64,000 nucleotides of DNA from JBFWWP01 sp050246115 (GTDB lineage Bacteria; Planctomycetota; UBA8108; UBA1146; JAJFFE01): NCBI GenBank assembly GCA_050246115.1, contig JBFWWP010000020.1, positions 53,073 through 117,072 on the forward strand. The letters run 5' to 3'. The first letter of the stretch is position 1. The number at the start of each line of letters is the position of its first letter. The notes below the pieces were generated by a model. The model was not told where the DNA came from. It worked only from the letters and a program-made list of their open reading frames with translations, and did no database searches. The translations under genes and the position numbers were made by a program. This document shows, piece by piece, positions 9,607 through 20,898 of the stretch.

Positions 9607-11501
9607 TGGACCTCACGTCGAAGCCAAGTGCTCAAGCCGAGTCGCTCCTGCGCGTCGTCGTCGTCGGCCACGTGGACCACGGCAAGTCGACGCTCATCGG
9701 CCGCCTCCTCCGCGACCTCGATCAGCTCTCCGAGAAACGACGACGACAGATCGAGGAATCGTCGCAGCGACGGGGCATGCGGACGGAGTGGGCGTTCGCC
9801 CTGGACGCACTCCAAGCGGAGCGCGATCAACTGATCACGATCGACGTCGCCCAGGTGCAACTCCGCACCGAGCGTCGAACCTACTGCCTGTGCGACGCAC
9901 CGGGCCACAAGGAGTTCCTCAAGAACATGGTCACGGGCGCCGCTGCGGCCGACGCGGCGCTCCTGGTGATCGACGCCGAACTCGGCGTGGAGGAACAGAC
10001 CCGACGGCACGCTCACTTGCTGCAGCTTCTGGGTGTCCGTCAAGTCGGCGTCATCGCGAACAAGATGGACCGGGTGCATTTCGAGGAGTCGCGGTTCGTC
10101 GCGCTCGGCGACGACTGGCAGCGCTACGCTCGCCAACTCGGACTCGCCGCCATAGGGCTCGTCCCCGCGAGCGCTCTCGAAGGCGACAATCTCGTCCGTT
10201 CGAGCCCGCGGATGCCCTGGCATCATGGCCCGACAGTGGTGCAACTACTCGACCTGTTCGAAGCCACCGCTCCACCCGAGGACCGTCCCCTGCGCCTCCC
10301 ACTGCAGGGCATCTACAAGTTCGACTCGCGACGACTGCTGGTCGGACGCATCGAAAGTGGTGTGCTCACGGTCGGCGACCGAGTGCTGTTTTCGCCCTGC
10401 AACAAGATCGCGACCGTGGCTTCGCTCGAGCACTTTCCTGAGCGCGCCGCGGACCGCGCGGTGGCCGGCGAGTCGATCGCCTTCACGCTCGAGGAGCCGA
10501 CCTTCGTCGAACGCGGGGAAGTCGTTTCGCACGTCGAACGCAGCCCTTTCGAGACCAACGTCTTCGATGCGCAGCTGTTCTGGTTCGGAGCCGAGCCCCT
10601 CGCGGTTGGAGCGCGCGTGCGGCTGCGAGTGAACACCAAGGAGGTCGAGGCCTGGATCGAGCGCATCCACCATCGAATCGACCCAGAGACGCTCGCGCCG
10701 CGGGCGACGACTTCGACGATCGCCCCGCACGATGTGGCGCGAGTCACTTTGCGGACCCGCGGTCCCATTGCGGTCGACAACCACGACGAGAACCCACAAA
10801 CGGGGCGCGTGGTGCTGGTGGCGAACGGTCGCATTGGCGGCGGCGGACTCGTCGACGTGCGCGCTTACTCGGCGCAGCGCCCGCGGGCAGCCGAAATCAA
10901 GAGCGCGGAGATTCGCTGGTCGGAATCGACCGTGACCCGCGAACAGCGTTTCGCGCGCAACCGTCACCGCGGTGCCGTCATTTGGTTGACCGGCCTCTCC
11001 GGCAGTGGCAAATCGACTATCGCCCAGGCGCTTCAGGAGCGCCTGTTTCGCAGCGGCTGCCAAACCTATGTCCTCGACGGCGACAACGTTCGACACGGGC
11101 TCAACCGCAACCTCGGGTTCTCCCCCGATGACCGCGCCGAGAACATCCGGCGCATCGGCGAAGTCGCCAAGCTGTTCGCGGACGCGGGCACGCTCGTCAT
11201 CACCGCGTTCATCTCCCCGTATCGCGCCGACCGTGAACTCGCCCGCTCTCTCTTGGGGGCGAATGAGTTCTTCGAGGTGTACGTCCGCTGCCCCATCGAA
11301 GTTTGCGAGGAGCGCGACCCGAAGCAGCTCTACCGCAAGGCGCGCGCGGGCGAGATTCGCTCCTTCACCGGGATCGACGCTCCGTACGAGACCCCCGAGA
11401 CCCCAGACCTCATCGTCGACACCCACGAGCACTCGGTCGATCGCTGCGTGGACGCCGTTCTCGAGCGTCTGAGTGGTGCTCGCGTCTTCGACGTGCGTTG
11501 A
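9606..11501 (+). CDS. cysNC: bifunctional sulfate adenylyltransferase large subunit / APS kinase
   Basis: A 631-residue fusion. Residues 1-430 are CysN, an EF-Tu-like GTPase (P-loop GHVDHGKST near residue 21, DAPGHKEF, NKMD) that drives APS formation by CysD. Residues ~455-631 are APS kinase CysC (P-loop GLSGSGKST, DGDNVRHGLN, FISPYRADR), making PAPS. Same arrangement as in rhizobial NodQ and many soil bacteria. The ATG at 9606 shares bases with the cysD stop. A GC-rich hairpin (11507-11526) right after the stop probably ends the transcript. Confidence 0.95.
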   Translation: MDLTSKPSAQAESLLRVVVVGHVDHGKSTLIGRLLRDLDQLSEKRRRQIEESSQRRGMRTEWAFALDALQAERDQLITIDVAQVQLRTERRTYCLCDAPGHKEFLKNMVTGAAAADAALLVIDAELGVEEQTRRHAHLLQLLGVRQVGVIANKMDRVHFEESRFVALGDDWQRYARQLGLAAIGLVPASALEGDNLVRSSPRMPWHHGPTVVQLLDLFEATAPPEDRPLRLPLQGIYKFDSRRLLVGRIESGVLTVGDRVLFSPCNKIATVASLEHFPERAADRAVAGESIAFTLEEPTFVERGEVVSHVERSPFETNVFDAQLFWFGAEPLAVGARVRLRVNTKEVEAWIERIHHRIDPETLAPRATTSTIAPHDVARVTLRTRGPIAVDNHDENPQTGRVVLVANGRIGGGGLVDVRAYSAQRPRAAEIKSAEIRWSESTVTREQRFARNRHRGAVIWLTGLSGSGKSTIAQALQERLFRSGCQTYVLDGDNVRHGLNRNLGFSPDDRAENIRRIGEVAKLFADAGTLVITAFISPYRADRELARSLLGANEFFEVYVRCPIEVCEERDPKQLYRKARAGEIRSFTGIDAPYETPETPDLIVDTHEHSVDRCVDAVLERLSGARVFDVR

Positions 11502-11506
11502 GACGG

Positions 11507-11526
11507 GGTCACGGTCGCACGTGACC
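11507..11526 (+). terminator. hairpin after cysNC
   Basis: GGTCACG/CGTGACC, a perfect 7-bp stem with a 6-base loop six bases after the cysNC stop. There is no U-tract, so an intrinsic terminator is only a guess. Confidence 0.45.
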
Positions 11527-11672
11527 GCGCGAGTTTCGATCCAGGGACCACCACGCCCGGCCGCCGGCCGCGCCCCGACCCCGGCTCAGGCAGCGCGAAC
11601 GGACCGCCCCCTCCTCGGGTGCGACTCCGCGAATACCTCCCCCTGACCCGGGGCATGCGGTACCCTCGGGCC

Positions 11673-12209
11673 ATGAGCAACCCGTTCGCCCCGTATGAAC
11701 TGAGCCCGTTCGAAGACGCGAGGGATCGTGCCGGCGAGATCGACTTGCTGACCCGCTGCTATGCCGAGTACGGGCAGGTCATCGAACTGGACACCCTCGA
11801 TGAAGACCTCTTCGAGATCGAGCGCCGCTACTGCCCGCCAGCGAGCGCTTTCTGGGTGCTTCGCGACGGCCCACGCCTCGTGGGTTCGGTCGCGGTCAAG
11901 GGGATCGACGGCTCCACCGCTGAACTCAAACGAGTCTTCCTCGATGCCGCCCTGCGCGGTCGCGGGCTCGGTAAGGCCTTGTCGCGCTGGGCCATCGACT
12001 GGGCCCGCGACGCCGGCTACACCCGCCTCGACATCTGGTCGGACGTGCTCTACGAAACCGCTCACCGACTCTACCTGGGCCTCGGCGCCCACGACACCGG
12101 CGAAACGCGCGAGTTGGGCGGTCGCAACCACGTGTTCGAACGCGGCTTCGTCCTCGACCTCGGGGGGCCACCGCCCCCGGGTCGCCAACTCCCCGAAGGA
12201 ACGCCATGA
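11673..12209 (+). CDS. GNAT family N-acetyltransferase
   Basis: 178 residues with a typical GNAT fold: the acetyl-CoA pyrophosphate-binding motif A reads VFLDAALRGRGLGKAL (~residues 86-101), followed by the WAIDWARDAGYTRLDIWSD helix-strand and the YLGLGAHDTGE end. Substrate unknown. The start is the ATG before SNPFAPYEL; an upstream in-frame ATG is possible, and neither has a strong ribosome site. Its TGA overlaps the next gene's ATG (ATGA), so the two are likely co-translated. Confidence 0.85.
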   Translation: MSNPFAPYELSPFEDARDRAGEIDLLTRCYAEYGQVIELDTLDEDLFEIERRYCPPASAFWVLRDGPRLVGSVAVKGIDGSTAELKRVFLDAALRGRGLGKALSRWAIDWARDAGYTRLDIWSDVLYETAHRLYLGLGAHDTGETRELGGRNHVFERGFVLDLGGPPPPGRQLPEGTP

Positions 12210-12520
12210 ACGTCGCAAACCCCCTCCCGCTCGTCGTCCTGCTCGGCGTCGTTCTCCTCGGTCCAGGCTGTACCGATCCCACGCCCCCAAAGCTCGCCGT
12301 CCCCAAAGAGGTGACGCTGCACGTCGACGGCATGAGCTGCGCGGAGAACTGCGCGCCGCGCGTGAAACTGCTGCTCGAAGCAGTCCCGGGAGTGGCTGCG
12401 GTCGCCGTCGACTTCGAGGCCAAGACCGCGGTGTGCACCCTCGACCGCGACATCGGGATCGAGTCGATCATCGGCGCCCTACCCCCGCCCTTCACCGCCC
12501 GCGTCGAAAGCCCCCGTTGA
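12206..12520 (+). CDS. lipoprotein with heavy-metal-associated (HMA) domain
   Basis: 104 residues: a lipoprotein-type signal (VVLLGPGC, lipobox Cys at ~22) then a single ferredoxin-like HMA fold with DGMSCAENCAPRVKLLLEAV. The usual metal site GMxCxxC is stretched here to GMSCAENC, one residue longer between the cysteines, which could change the metal or make it redox-active. HMA domains bind Cu(I) or other soft metals; a lipid-anchored copy would act as a periplasmic metal trap or chaperone. No P-type ATPase is nearby. Confidence 0.75.
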   Translation: MNVANPLPLVVLLGVVLLGPGCTDPTPPKLAVPKEVTLHVDGMSCAENCAPRVKLLLEAVPGVAAVAVDFEAKTAVCTLDRDIGIESIIGALPPPFTARVESPR

Positions 12521-12558
12521 GCCGGGAACGCTCGCTCGGGCTGCTCGAAAGTACACTC

Positions 12559-12595
12559 GATTGGGGACTTGATTGGGGACGGGTCCCGGGTCCCC
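12559..12595. repeat. tandem GATTGGGGAC and overlapping palindrome
   Basis: Two direct copies of GATTGGGGAC (12559-12568, 12571-12580) run into a palindrome (GGGGAC...GTCCCC, 12575-12595), exactly between the convergent ends of the HMA lipoprotein gene and mraY. Resembles REP-like GGGGAC palindromes; it may serve as a bidirectional terminator. No second copy seen in this window. Confidence 0.45.
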
Positions 12596-13699
12596 CTACC
12601 GCACCTTCAGCAACAGTGCAATCAGCACCGACGTGAGCACGGCCTGGAGGATCATGAAGCGCACCAACACTTGGGTATTGGACCAGTTCCACTTGCCGCG
12701 GCAATGGTCGTGAAGGGGAAAGCGAACGCTGCGGAAGATGCCAATGCGGAAGAAGCGCAAGAGCGCGATCTTGAGCAGACCGGTGCCGCCATTCACGAGC
12801 ACAACCGCAGCGACGACGAGGATCAGTGCTGGGTTCCCGGAGGCGAGCACGAACACGCCGAGCAGGAGTCCGAGCGGACGCGAACCCGCGTCGCCCATGA
12901 GAAACTCGCTGGGGCTCGCGTTGTACCAGAGATACCCCAGGAGCACTCCGGACAGGGTGAACGCCATGATGCCCCAGTCCGCGCCCTCGCGGTACCACGG
13001 CACCAAGAGGTAGCGTGCGACGTCTTGGTGTCCTACCACCATGGTGAGGACTCCGCCGAGGCACAAGAAGGCGAGAAGGAGCAGGCTACCGGACAGCCCG
13101 TCGACTCCATCGGTGCAGTTGGTCGCGTTGATGGAGATCCACAGGAGCGCGGTCGCCATCGGCAGATACAGCCCGGGTCCGACGGTCACTGCGGCCTTGT
13201 ACACGGGTAACCACAACTCGACCGACTCGCCGCCCGAGAGCGCCCACGCCGTGGCGAAAGCGATGCCCAAATCTGCGGCGGCCTTCGAGTAGTCGCTCCA
13301 AGCGAGCTTGGCACGATCATCGAGATAGCCCGCCCACATCGCGAGCAAAGCGCAGCCCAGGACCGCGGTGTAAGTCCACGAGACCGGTGTAACGAGCAGG
13401 GCGGCGATCCCGTAGAGTGGCATGAAGATCACGCCGACACCGGTAGGCTTCCCCTGACTCGCGGCCGCACCCACGGCATAAGGGCGTCCTCGATCCGTGG
13501 GCAGCCGACGCACCCAGCGGGGGAGCCACCACCAGACGCAAACTGCCGTCAGCGCCAGACCGGCGATCGCGAGGACCAGCCGCGAAGACAGGAGTCGATA
13601 CGGTCCGTCTCCGAAGTGGCGAACGAGGAGTCCGCCGAGCCAATAGAGCATCGTAGCACTCGCGATCCGAAGGGCGGTTTGGAGGCGGCGAGGCGGCAT
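12596..13699 (-). CDS. mraY: MraY-like phospho-N-acetylmuramoyl-pentapeptide transferase
   Basis: A 367-residue polytopic membrane protein (about 10 hydrophobic helices) of the polyprenyl-phosphate hexose-1-phosphate transferase superfamily. Family motifs: GYLDDRAKL (catalytic DD), ATNCTDGVDGLSGS, FLMGDAGSRPLG and the C-terminal FPLHDHCRGK in place of the usual HHHFE. This fits lipid I synthesis, transferring phospho-MurNAc-pentapeptide to undecaprenyl phosphate, for peptidoglycan. The start is the ATG before PPRRLQ; a longer in-frame extension would run through a strong hairpin (13745-13781) and is rejected. It is not in a dcw cell-wall cluster, so it is either an orphan mraY or a relative acting on another sugar. 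Confidence 0.85.
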   Translation of the reverse strand: MPPRRLQTALRIASATMLYWLGGLLVRHFGDGPYRLLSSRLVLAIAGLALTAVCVWWWLPRWVRRLPTDRGRPYAVGAAASQGKPTGVGVIFMPLYGIAALLVTPVSWTYTAVLGCALLAMWAGYLDDRAKLAWSDYSKAAADLGIAFATAWALSGGESVELWLPVYKAAVTVGPGLYLPMATALLWISINATNCTDGVDGLSGSLLLLAFLCLGGVLTMVVGHQDVARYLLVPWYREGADWGIMAFTLSGVLLGYLWYNASPSEFLMGDAGSRPLGLLLGVFVLASGNPALILVVAAVVLVNGGTGLLKIALLRFFRIGIFRSVRFPLHDHCRGKWNWSNTQVLVRFMILQAVLTSVLIALLLKVR

Positions 13700-13744
13700 G
13701 ATAGCGGACCGCGCAAGCGAAAGTACCGGGCCGTCCAAGAAGTG

Positions 13745-13781
13745 AAGCGGCCGGCTCGAGGGAAACTCGGGCCGGCCGCTT
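13745..13781. terminator. strong 16-bp hairpin
   Basis: AAGCGGCCGGCTCGAG pairs along its whole length (one T-G wobble) with CTCGGGCCGGCCGCTT around a GGAAA loop. It lies 120 bp 3' of the cytochrome gene and 46 bp 5' of mraY, both on the minus strand, so it probably separates the two transcripts. No U-tract. Confidence 0.6.
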
Positions 13782-13900
13782 GACGAGCGTCGTAGTCGAA
13801 CTTCGATCACACGCGGGAGCGAGCGCGGCGAGGGCCTTCCCCCTCACGTGCCATGAGGCCTATTGGCCCCGCGTCGTCCCGATCGGGGTGGTTTCGACTC

Positions 13901-15877
13901 CTATGGACACGCGTTGAACGAAGCACAATCCAAAGCGTCACCGGACGTCGGATCGACGCCACAGCCAGGGTGTGGCGGTGACGGCGGCACGGTCGTCGCG
14001 CCAAAGAGAGCACTCAGGACGCAGATCGCGTCGGCGATGTTCAGCGTCCCGTCGTCGTTGCAATCGCAAGCATCCTCGCACGCAAGGGTGATCGGCATGC
14101 CCGACGGGAACAGGAAGCTCAGTAGGGAGATCGCGTCGGCGATGTTGAAGCTCGCGTCGGCGTTGCAGTTCCCGCGAACGAACTGTTGCGCTCCGGTGCC
14201 AGGCACGAACACCACGTCGACGAGTTCCTCCATGAGCGTTCCGAAGTGCGGCGCCTGGATGTCCTTGAGCGGCGTGGTTCCGTCGCCCTCGAAGACCCAG
14301 CCCTTGTCGTCGACGATCGACCGCCACGCGCGACGATGGATCAAGCGCGCACGGAACGTCACGTCTCCACCGACGGCGGGACCCGAGAAAGTGTAGTTCG
14401 TGGTATCGGTTGCGCCGGCGGGGATCCGCGTGTTGAAGCGCTCGGCGACGGCATCCGTGAACGGGATCGGGCCGTTGCCGCCGGCGTCCTCGATCAAGCG
14501 CCCGTAGATCTTACCCGGCAAGCCCGCCCAGTGGCCGGTCGCAGGATCTCCCACGCCGGCCTCGGGTCGAAGCACTTGCGAGGTCGCGTGGGCGAGGGCC
14601 TGACCATTGCCGACTTGGATCGCTTCGACGATCAGGATCACGTTGCGCAGGCTGATCCCCGTGGGGACGTCGTGACCCGCCTTGTCATTCACGATACTGA
14701 CCTGGACTTGGGCATCGGTTCCGACCACGTTCACCGACATCGTCATCGTCACCGCGTTCTCGAGGAACGTCGGCGTGGTGCCATGGATCTCGTGGGAGCG
14801 GATCTGACCGGCGATTCGCGGCACCGGGACGATGATACAGCCGTCGTTGGTTGCCGCCGGCATGTGGCAGTCCGCGCAGGTGGCGTAGGTGGGCGACATC
14901 GGGTTGCCGAAAGCGGATGCTTGCCACTCCGAGTAGGTCGTCTGCCCCGGGAAGCTGCCCGCCTCCGTGAAGTCACCGTCCTGGTCCGGGTCGCTGTTGT
15001 ACTCATGGCATACGGAGCAGGTCTCGAACCGGATGTCGGGATTGTAGGACGGGTACATGGCGAGGGGATCGATGAAGTCCACGTCTCCGAGCGGACCGTA
15101 CATCACTTGTTGGGTATTGACCCCAGCCTCCACCGGACGGGTGACGATCACAGCGCCCGGGTAGAACCCGGTGGCCTTGGGCTCCAAGACATCCGCGGTC
15201 TTGTGACACATCTCGCACGAGACGCTCGCGAGGGAGTCGGTGGTCGGAGTGTTGATGTCCTGGAGTGCGGTAAAGGGAGCGTTCAGCCACTTCTGCGGCT
15301 GGTGGCACGACGCACACTCGCCCTCCGGGAAGGTCGCTGCGTGAATCGAGTCTTGCGTGTAGACGAAGCCGCCCATGCCGCCCGGCGTGCCGGTACCGTT
15401 GTACAAGTCATAGACCCATTGGTTGATCCCCGTGATGCTCATCGGGGTCGGGTTGGCCGAGTTGATATCGCCGTACTGAGCGAACTGATCGGCGTGGCAG
15501 AAGCCGCACTGAAGGTTCGCTCGCCACGTGTAGTTCGGGTCGTTGGCGAAGGTGTTGACGGGAGTCAGGTTGAAGTCCTGCGTGGCCGGTGTGGTCACGG
15601 TGTTCGGGACCAAGACCGGAGCTCCGTTGCTGTGGTAGTAACCGCGCTGCGCCGCCACCACCACGAGGTCCACACCCGACACGCTCAAGGTGTAGGCACC
15701 GGCGGCGTCTGTCGTGGTGCGCTGATCGGTTCCTTGGAGCGTCACGATGGCGCCCTGGATCGGCAACAAGGTGTTGGCGTCTCGCACGACACCGGACACC
15801 TGGCCCCATGAGGGGCTGGCCAGCATGGCGAGGCACGCGAGTGTGCCCAAAACGATCGAAGAATGGCGAACGAGCAT
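13901..15877 (-). CDS. secreted five-haem c-type cytochrome with dockerin domain
   Basis: 658 residues. Signal peptide 1-25 (...SPSWGQ); carboxypeptidase-regulatory-like beta domain ~27-106 (VSGVVRDANTLLPIQGA); a multihaem region with five CxxCH sites (CGFCH at ~124, then CASCH, CEMCH, CSVCH, CADCH) and possible axial His in HEIHG and KAGHDVPTG; then a beta domain; then two dockerin-type calcium-binding repeats (GNCNADASFNIADAISLL and CNDDGTLNIADAICVL). It ends LDCASFNACP. It resembles extracellular multihaem proteins for electron transfer. The dockerin probably tethers it to a surface partner. AAGGAACCT precedes the ATG. Confidence 0.88.
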   Translation of the reverse strand: MLVRHSSIVLGTLACLAMLASPSWGQVSGVVRDANTLLPIQGAIVTLQGTDQRTTTDAAGAYTLSVSGVDLVVVAAQRGYYHSNGAPVLVPNTVTTPATQDFNLTPVNTFANDPNYTWRANLQCGFCHADQFAQYGDINSANPTPMSITGINQWVYDLYNGTGTPGGMGGFVYTQDSIHAATFPEGECASCHQPQKWLNAPFTALQDINTPTTDSLASVSCEMCHKTADVLEPKATGFYPGAVIVTRPVEAGVNTQQVMYGPLGDVDFIDPLAMYPSYNPDIRFETCSVCHEYNSDPDQDGDFTEAGSFPGQTTYSEWQASAFGNPMSPTYATCADCHMPAATNDGCIIVPVPRIAGQIRSHEIHGTTPTFLENAVTMTMSVNVVGTDAQVQVSIVNDKAGHDVPTGISLRNVILIVEAIQVGNGQALAHATSQVLRPEAGVGDPATGHWAGLPGKIYGRLIEDAGGNGPIPFTDAVAERFNTRIPAGATDTTNYTFSGPAVGGDVTFRARLIHRRAWRSIVDDKGWVFEGDGTTPLKDIQAPHFGTLMEELVDVVFVPGTGAQQFVRGNCNADASFNIADAISLLSFLFPSGMPITLACEDACDCNDDGTLNIADAICVLSALFGATTVPPSPPHPGCGVDPTSGDALDCASFNACP

Positions 15878-16304
15878 GAGGTTCCTTCCTGCCGGGACTC
15901 ACCCTCCGGAGTCGCCACCCAAGGCGACCCGCGGTCGGAGGAGGTCGATTCCCATCCCGGATCGGGCCGGCGGCAACGGTAGCACCGCGACTCCCGTCGC
16001 CGAGCCCGGCAAGACCTTGATTTTGGGAAAAGTTTCGACCCTAGATTTCCCCGCAGTATAGCAGCTAGGCCCCGGTTCCGATCCAGAGCCTTTCCGAAAA
16101 CGACGGCACGGTCGCCGCTGCCACGTGAACGACCCCCAGCGTGACGGGCCCGGGAATTGCCGGGCGCCTCCGGGTCTTCGTCCCGGTGCATTGGCTATGG
16201 AGAACCGTGAAGCCGGCGCCTACAATCGGCGCCCGGGCGGGACCCGCGAAGACCGACCCTCAGCCGCTCAACTGCGCCGGCGGGGCCAATATGAGAGAAG
16301 AAAC
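15878..16304. other. divergent intergenic region
   Basis: 427 bp between the divergent cytochrome (minus) and thioredoxin-like (plus) genes; promoters for both should be here. The only AT-rich part is about 16017-16062. TATAGC at 16057-16062 could be a plus-strand -10, and TATACT on the minus strand (16055-16060) an overlapping one. No RNA motif recognised. Confidence 0.35.
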
Positions 16305-17885
16305 ATGTTGCATGACCTACGTCGCCGCACCGCGAGGGTGGGCATTCGATTCGGCTTGGCGCTGGGGATCGTGTCCGCCGCCGCGATCACCGTATTCGCG
16401 GGCCCACGGGAACTCGCAACCGGAACCGAGAACGGAGCGGTGCTGGCCCACCCCACCACGGAGCTCGAACTCCACCGGTGGCTGGTCGACCAGATGGCGC
16501 GAGTGCCCGCGAACGATGAGATCCCTCGGATCACTCGGGAAGAACTGCCGCGCTTCCACAAACTCGTGGACGATGCGATCGCCGGCGGCGAGTACTTCGT
16601 CCAGAACTTCCCGACCAGCCCCGCACGACCCGCAGTCGGGGCCATCTTGGGGCGGCTGTTGATTCTCAATCACACGCGCTATGTCGTGAACCTGGACAAT
16701 CAATACCAAGAGGACACCGGCGAGCGCATGGCCCCGGAGCTGCTCGAGACCCTGAGCCGCGAGTACCTCGACCGCATCGAGACCCTCGTGCGAGATGCCT
16801 TGGCCGAAAGCTGCCGGGTCACTGGGCTCCTCGAGGGAGTGCGGGGCGACACGTGCGTGCTCCAGCAGGCGCCTCTGGAGGCCGCGAAGGCCTTCGCGGC
16901 CTCCCTCGCCGTCTATCCCGAGAACCCGAACGCCGACTTCGTCGACGCGACACGAATCGACGCCCTGGTGCGCGGCGAGGCCTTCGAAGTCGGGGCAACC
17001 GAAGCTCGAGCCTACCTCGAGCAACGACCGCGCTCACCTTACTTGGCGGACGTGTTCTTCATGCTCCACAAGAGCCTGCGCCACTCCGGTCGCCTCAACG
17101 AAGGGCTCGAGGCCTGGAAGAAGTGGGGGCCGATCCTGCGCGCCATCGGCAACGGCGAGCCCGTCGACTTGGGTGGCGGCCCGTGGACCGTCCCGGAGGG
17201 GGCGCGCGCGGCTTTCCGGCGCTACGCTGACCGCGAGTCGTTCTACCTCGGCTTCTACGAGTTCGCCTTGGGCAAGCTCGATAGCGCGGTGCAGCACCTC
17301 GAAACGTTCTTGGACTTGGTGAACTCCAAAGAAGCCGCGGGCGAGGCCGTGGACCCATCGACGAGGGTCTACTGGCAGTTCCAGGCGATCCCCATGCTGC
17401 ACATCGTCACGGCTCTGGTCGGGCGACCTGCGCCGACCCTGAACCCCACGCACTGGCTGGTTCCACCGGACGAGAACGTCGGGCCCGGGCGTGTTTCCTT
17501 GGTCTTGTTCTGCCCGTCCACACCCAAGAACAATCGACAGATCGACTTCTTTCCGCGTCTCGCCAAGATCGCCGGCGATCACTGGGCGGAGGGTCTGCGC
17601 GTGTACTGGATCGCGGACATGCGGCTTTCCAAGGAACGCACGTTGAGTCGCTTCGAGGACGAGGGCCTGGCGCTGATCGAGAAGCTCGATCTGAACTACC
17701 CCCTTGGCCTCGATGCGGGCCCCGACATCGCGGTGCACCGCGCCTACGGGTTGGACTCCACCGGGACAGCCCACCTTTACGCGGTGGATCGTCAGGGTCG
17801 GGCGACCTGGTACTTGATCGACCCGACCGAGCGCGATGAGGGTCTGATCCGACGGGTCGTCGAGCGGCTATTGAAGGACGGCTAA
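16305..17885 (+). CDS. exported helical-repeat protein with thioredoxin-like C-terminus
   Basis: 526 residues. The ATG at 16305 has GAGAGAAG upstream; the signal or anchor helix is at ~10-30 (FGLALGIVSAAAITVFA). Residues ~40-370 are TPR-like helices (AAKAFAASLAVYPENP, VFFMLHKSLRHSGRLNEGLE, FALGKLDSAVQHLETFL). Residues ~400-526 look like a thioredoxin/AhpC fold (VSLVLFCPSTPKNNRQ..., HLYAVDRQGRATWYLIDP), but the redox CxxC is missing (CPST), so this domain is probably structural or binding. Family unknown. A 2Fe-2S ferredoxin gene follows after 65 bp. Confidence 0.7.
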   Translation: MLHDLRRRTARVGIRFGLALGIVSAAAITVFAGPRELATGTENGAVLAHPTTELELHRWLVDQMARVPANDEIPRITREELPRFHKLVDDAIAGGEYFVQNFPTSPARPAVGAILGRLLILNHTRYVVNLDNQYQEDTGERMAPELLETLSREYLDRIETLVRDALAESCRVTGLLEGVRGDTCVLQQAPLEAAKAFAASLAVYPENPNADFVDATRIDALVRGEAFEVGATEARAYLEQRPRSPYLADVFFMLHKSLRHSGRLNEGLEAWKKWGPILRAIGNGEPVDLGGGPWTVPEGARAAFRRYADRESFYLGFYEFALGKLDSAVQHLETFLDLVNSKEAAGEAVDPSTRVYWQFQAIPMLHIVTALVGRPAPTLNPTHWLVPPDENVGPGRVSLVLFCPSTPKNNRQIDFFPRLAKIAGDHWAEGLRVYWIADMRLSKERTLSRFEDEGLALIEKLDLNYPLGLDAGPDIAVHRAYGLDSTGTAHLYAVDRQGRATWYLIDPTERDEGLIRRVVERLLKDG

Positions 17886-17950
17886 CCGCGGGTCCGGCAG
17901 CCAACGCGTGCCGCGCTCGCTCGTCGGTCGACGTTCCACGAAGGGCCACT

Positions 17951-18307
17951 ATGCAGTTCGAACGCCATGTCTTCGTGTGCACGAGCGGCAAGGTCTGCCC
18001 GCGCCAAGGGGCGGAGACGGTGCACTCCGAGTTGCGCGGGCTCGTCGCGAGCGCCGGTCTCAAGGACCGAGTTCGCGTCAACAAGTGTGGCTGCCTCGGG
18101 CAGTGTGGTTACGGCCCCATCGTCGTCACTTATCCGGAGGGCACTTGGTACGCGGGGGTGCTCCCGAGCGACGTCGAGGAGATCTTTGCGACGCACCTCG
18201 TGGGCGGGTTGCCCGTCGATCGACTCCGGTATCGCCCCCCCGGCAGCGGCGTGCAGATCTGCCCGCCCGGTGAAGAGGTCATAGTCCCCGCCCCGAGCGT
18301 GACCTGA
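17951..18307 (+). CDS. thioredoxin-like 2Fe-2S ferredoxin
   Basis: 118 residues of the thioredoxin-fold [2Fe-2S] ferredoxin family (Azotobacter Shethna-protein-I / NuoE-like). The four cluster ligands are likely in HVFVCTSGKVCP (Cys10, Cys16) and VNKCGCLGQCGYGP. A small cytoplasmic electron carrier; the redox partner cannot be deduced, though the neighbouring cytochrome and thioredoxin-like genes suggest a redox role. GAAGG lies before the ATG. Confidence 0.88.
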   Translation: MQFERHVFVCTSGKVCPRQGAETVHSELRGLVASAGLKDRVRVNKCGCLGQCGYGPIVVTYPEGTWYAGVLPSDVEEIFATHLVGGLPVDRLRYRPPGSGVQICPPGEEVIVPAPSVT

Positions 18308-18488
18308 ACCGATAACTCCGTCCTCGGTTGGGCCTTGCGCTCCGCGGGTGGGAGCCTACCGGGGATCCCCGCCGGCCCCGTGTTTCGTCAATTTCGGGGT
18401 GTAGGCTTGTGTTCGCCACCCAGGGTGTGGATATTCCTTCCCTTTTCTCGGACCAACACGTCTACCGTCTCTACTGGGAGTCTTCGCG

Positions 18489-20579
<2,091 letters not shown>

Positions 20580-20898
20580 GTCGGGACTCATCCATGAAGC
20601 TCTTCGCTGCGAGAGTCCTGAAATCGCGCTCTGGCCATGACTCGGGGCGCGAGTTCGACCAGAGCCGGCGTGGTTCGGGTGTTCGACGTTCGAGTTCGGT
20701 CTCGACGGAGCAACCGGGACCGGGGTTGCGCGTGCACGGCCGAGCGGGCGTGGCCGATTCGCTGTCCGCGACCGGCTCGACCACCCGATGTCGGCGCGCA
20801 CTCGTGGACTTTCGCAGCCGTGTTCGATTCAATGTTGAACAGTGGCAGGGCGGCAGGCTGGTGAGCCTCCCGCGCGCATCCCAGAAAGCAGCGCAACG
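20580..20898. other. intergenic, no gene seen
   Basis: 319 bp between fusA and the P-loop protein gene. A weak inverted repeat (GGACTC...GAGTCC, 20583-20617) directly after fusA may act in termination. No coding signal stands out. Confidence 0.35.

Noticed and set aside
12596..13810. Longer N-terminus for MraY starting at 13810
   Set aside because: It would translate through the 16-bp hairpin at 13745-13781 and has no homology; the ATG at 13699 fits the first membrane helix.
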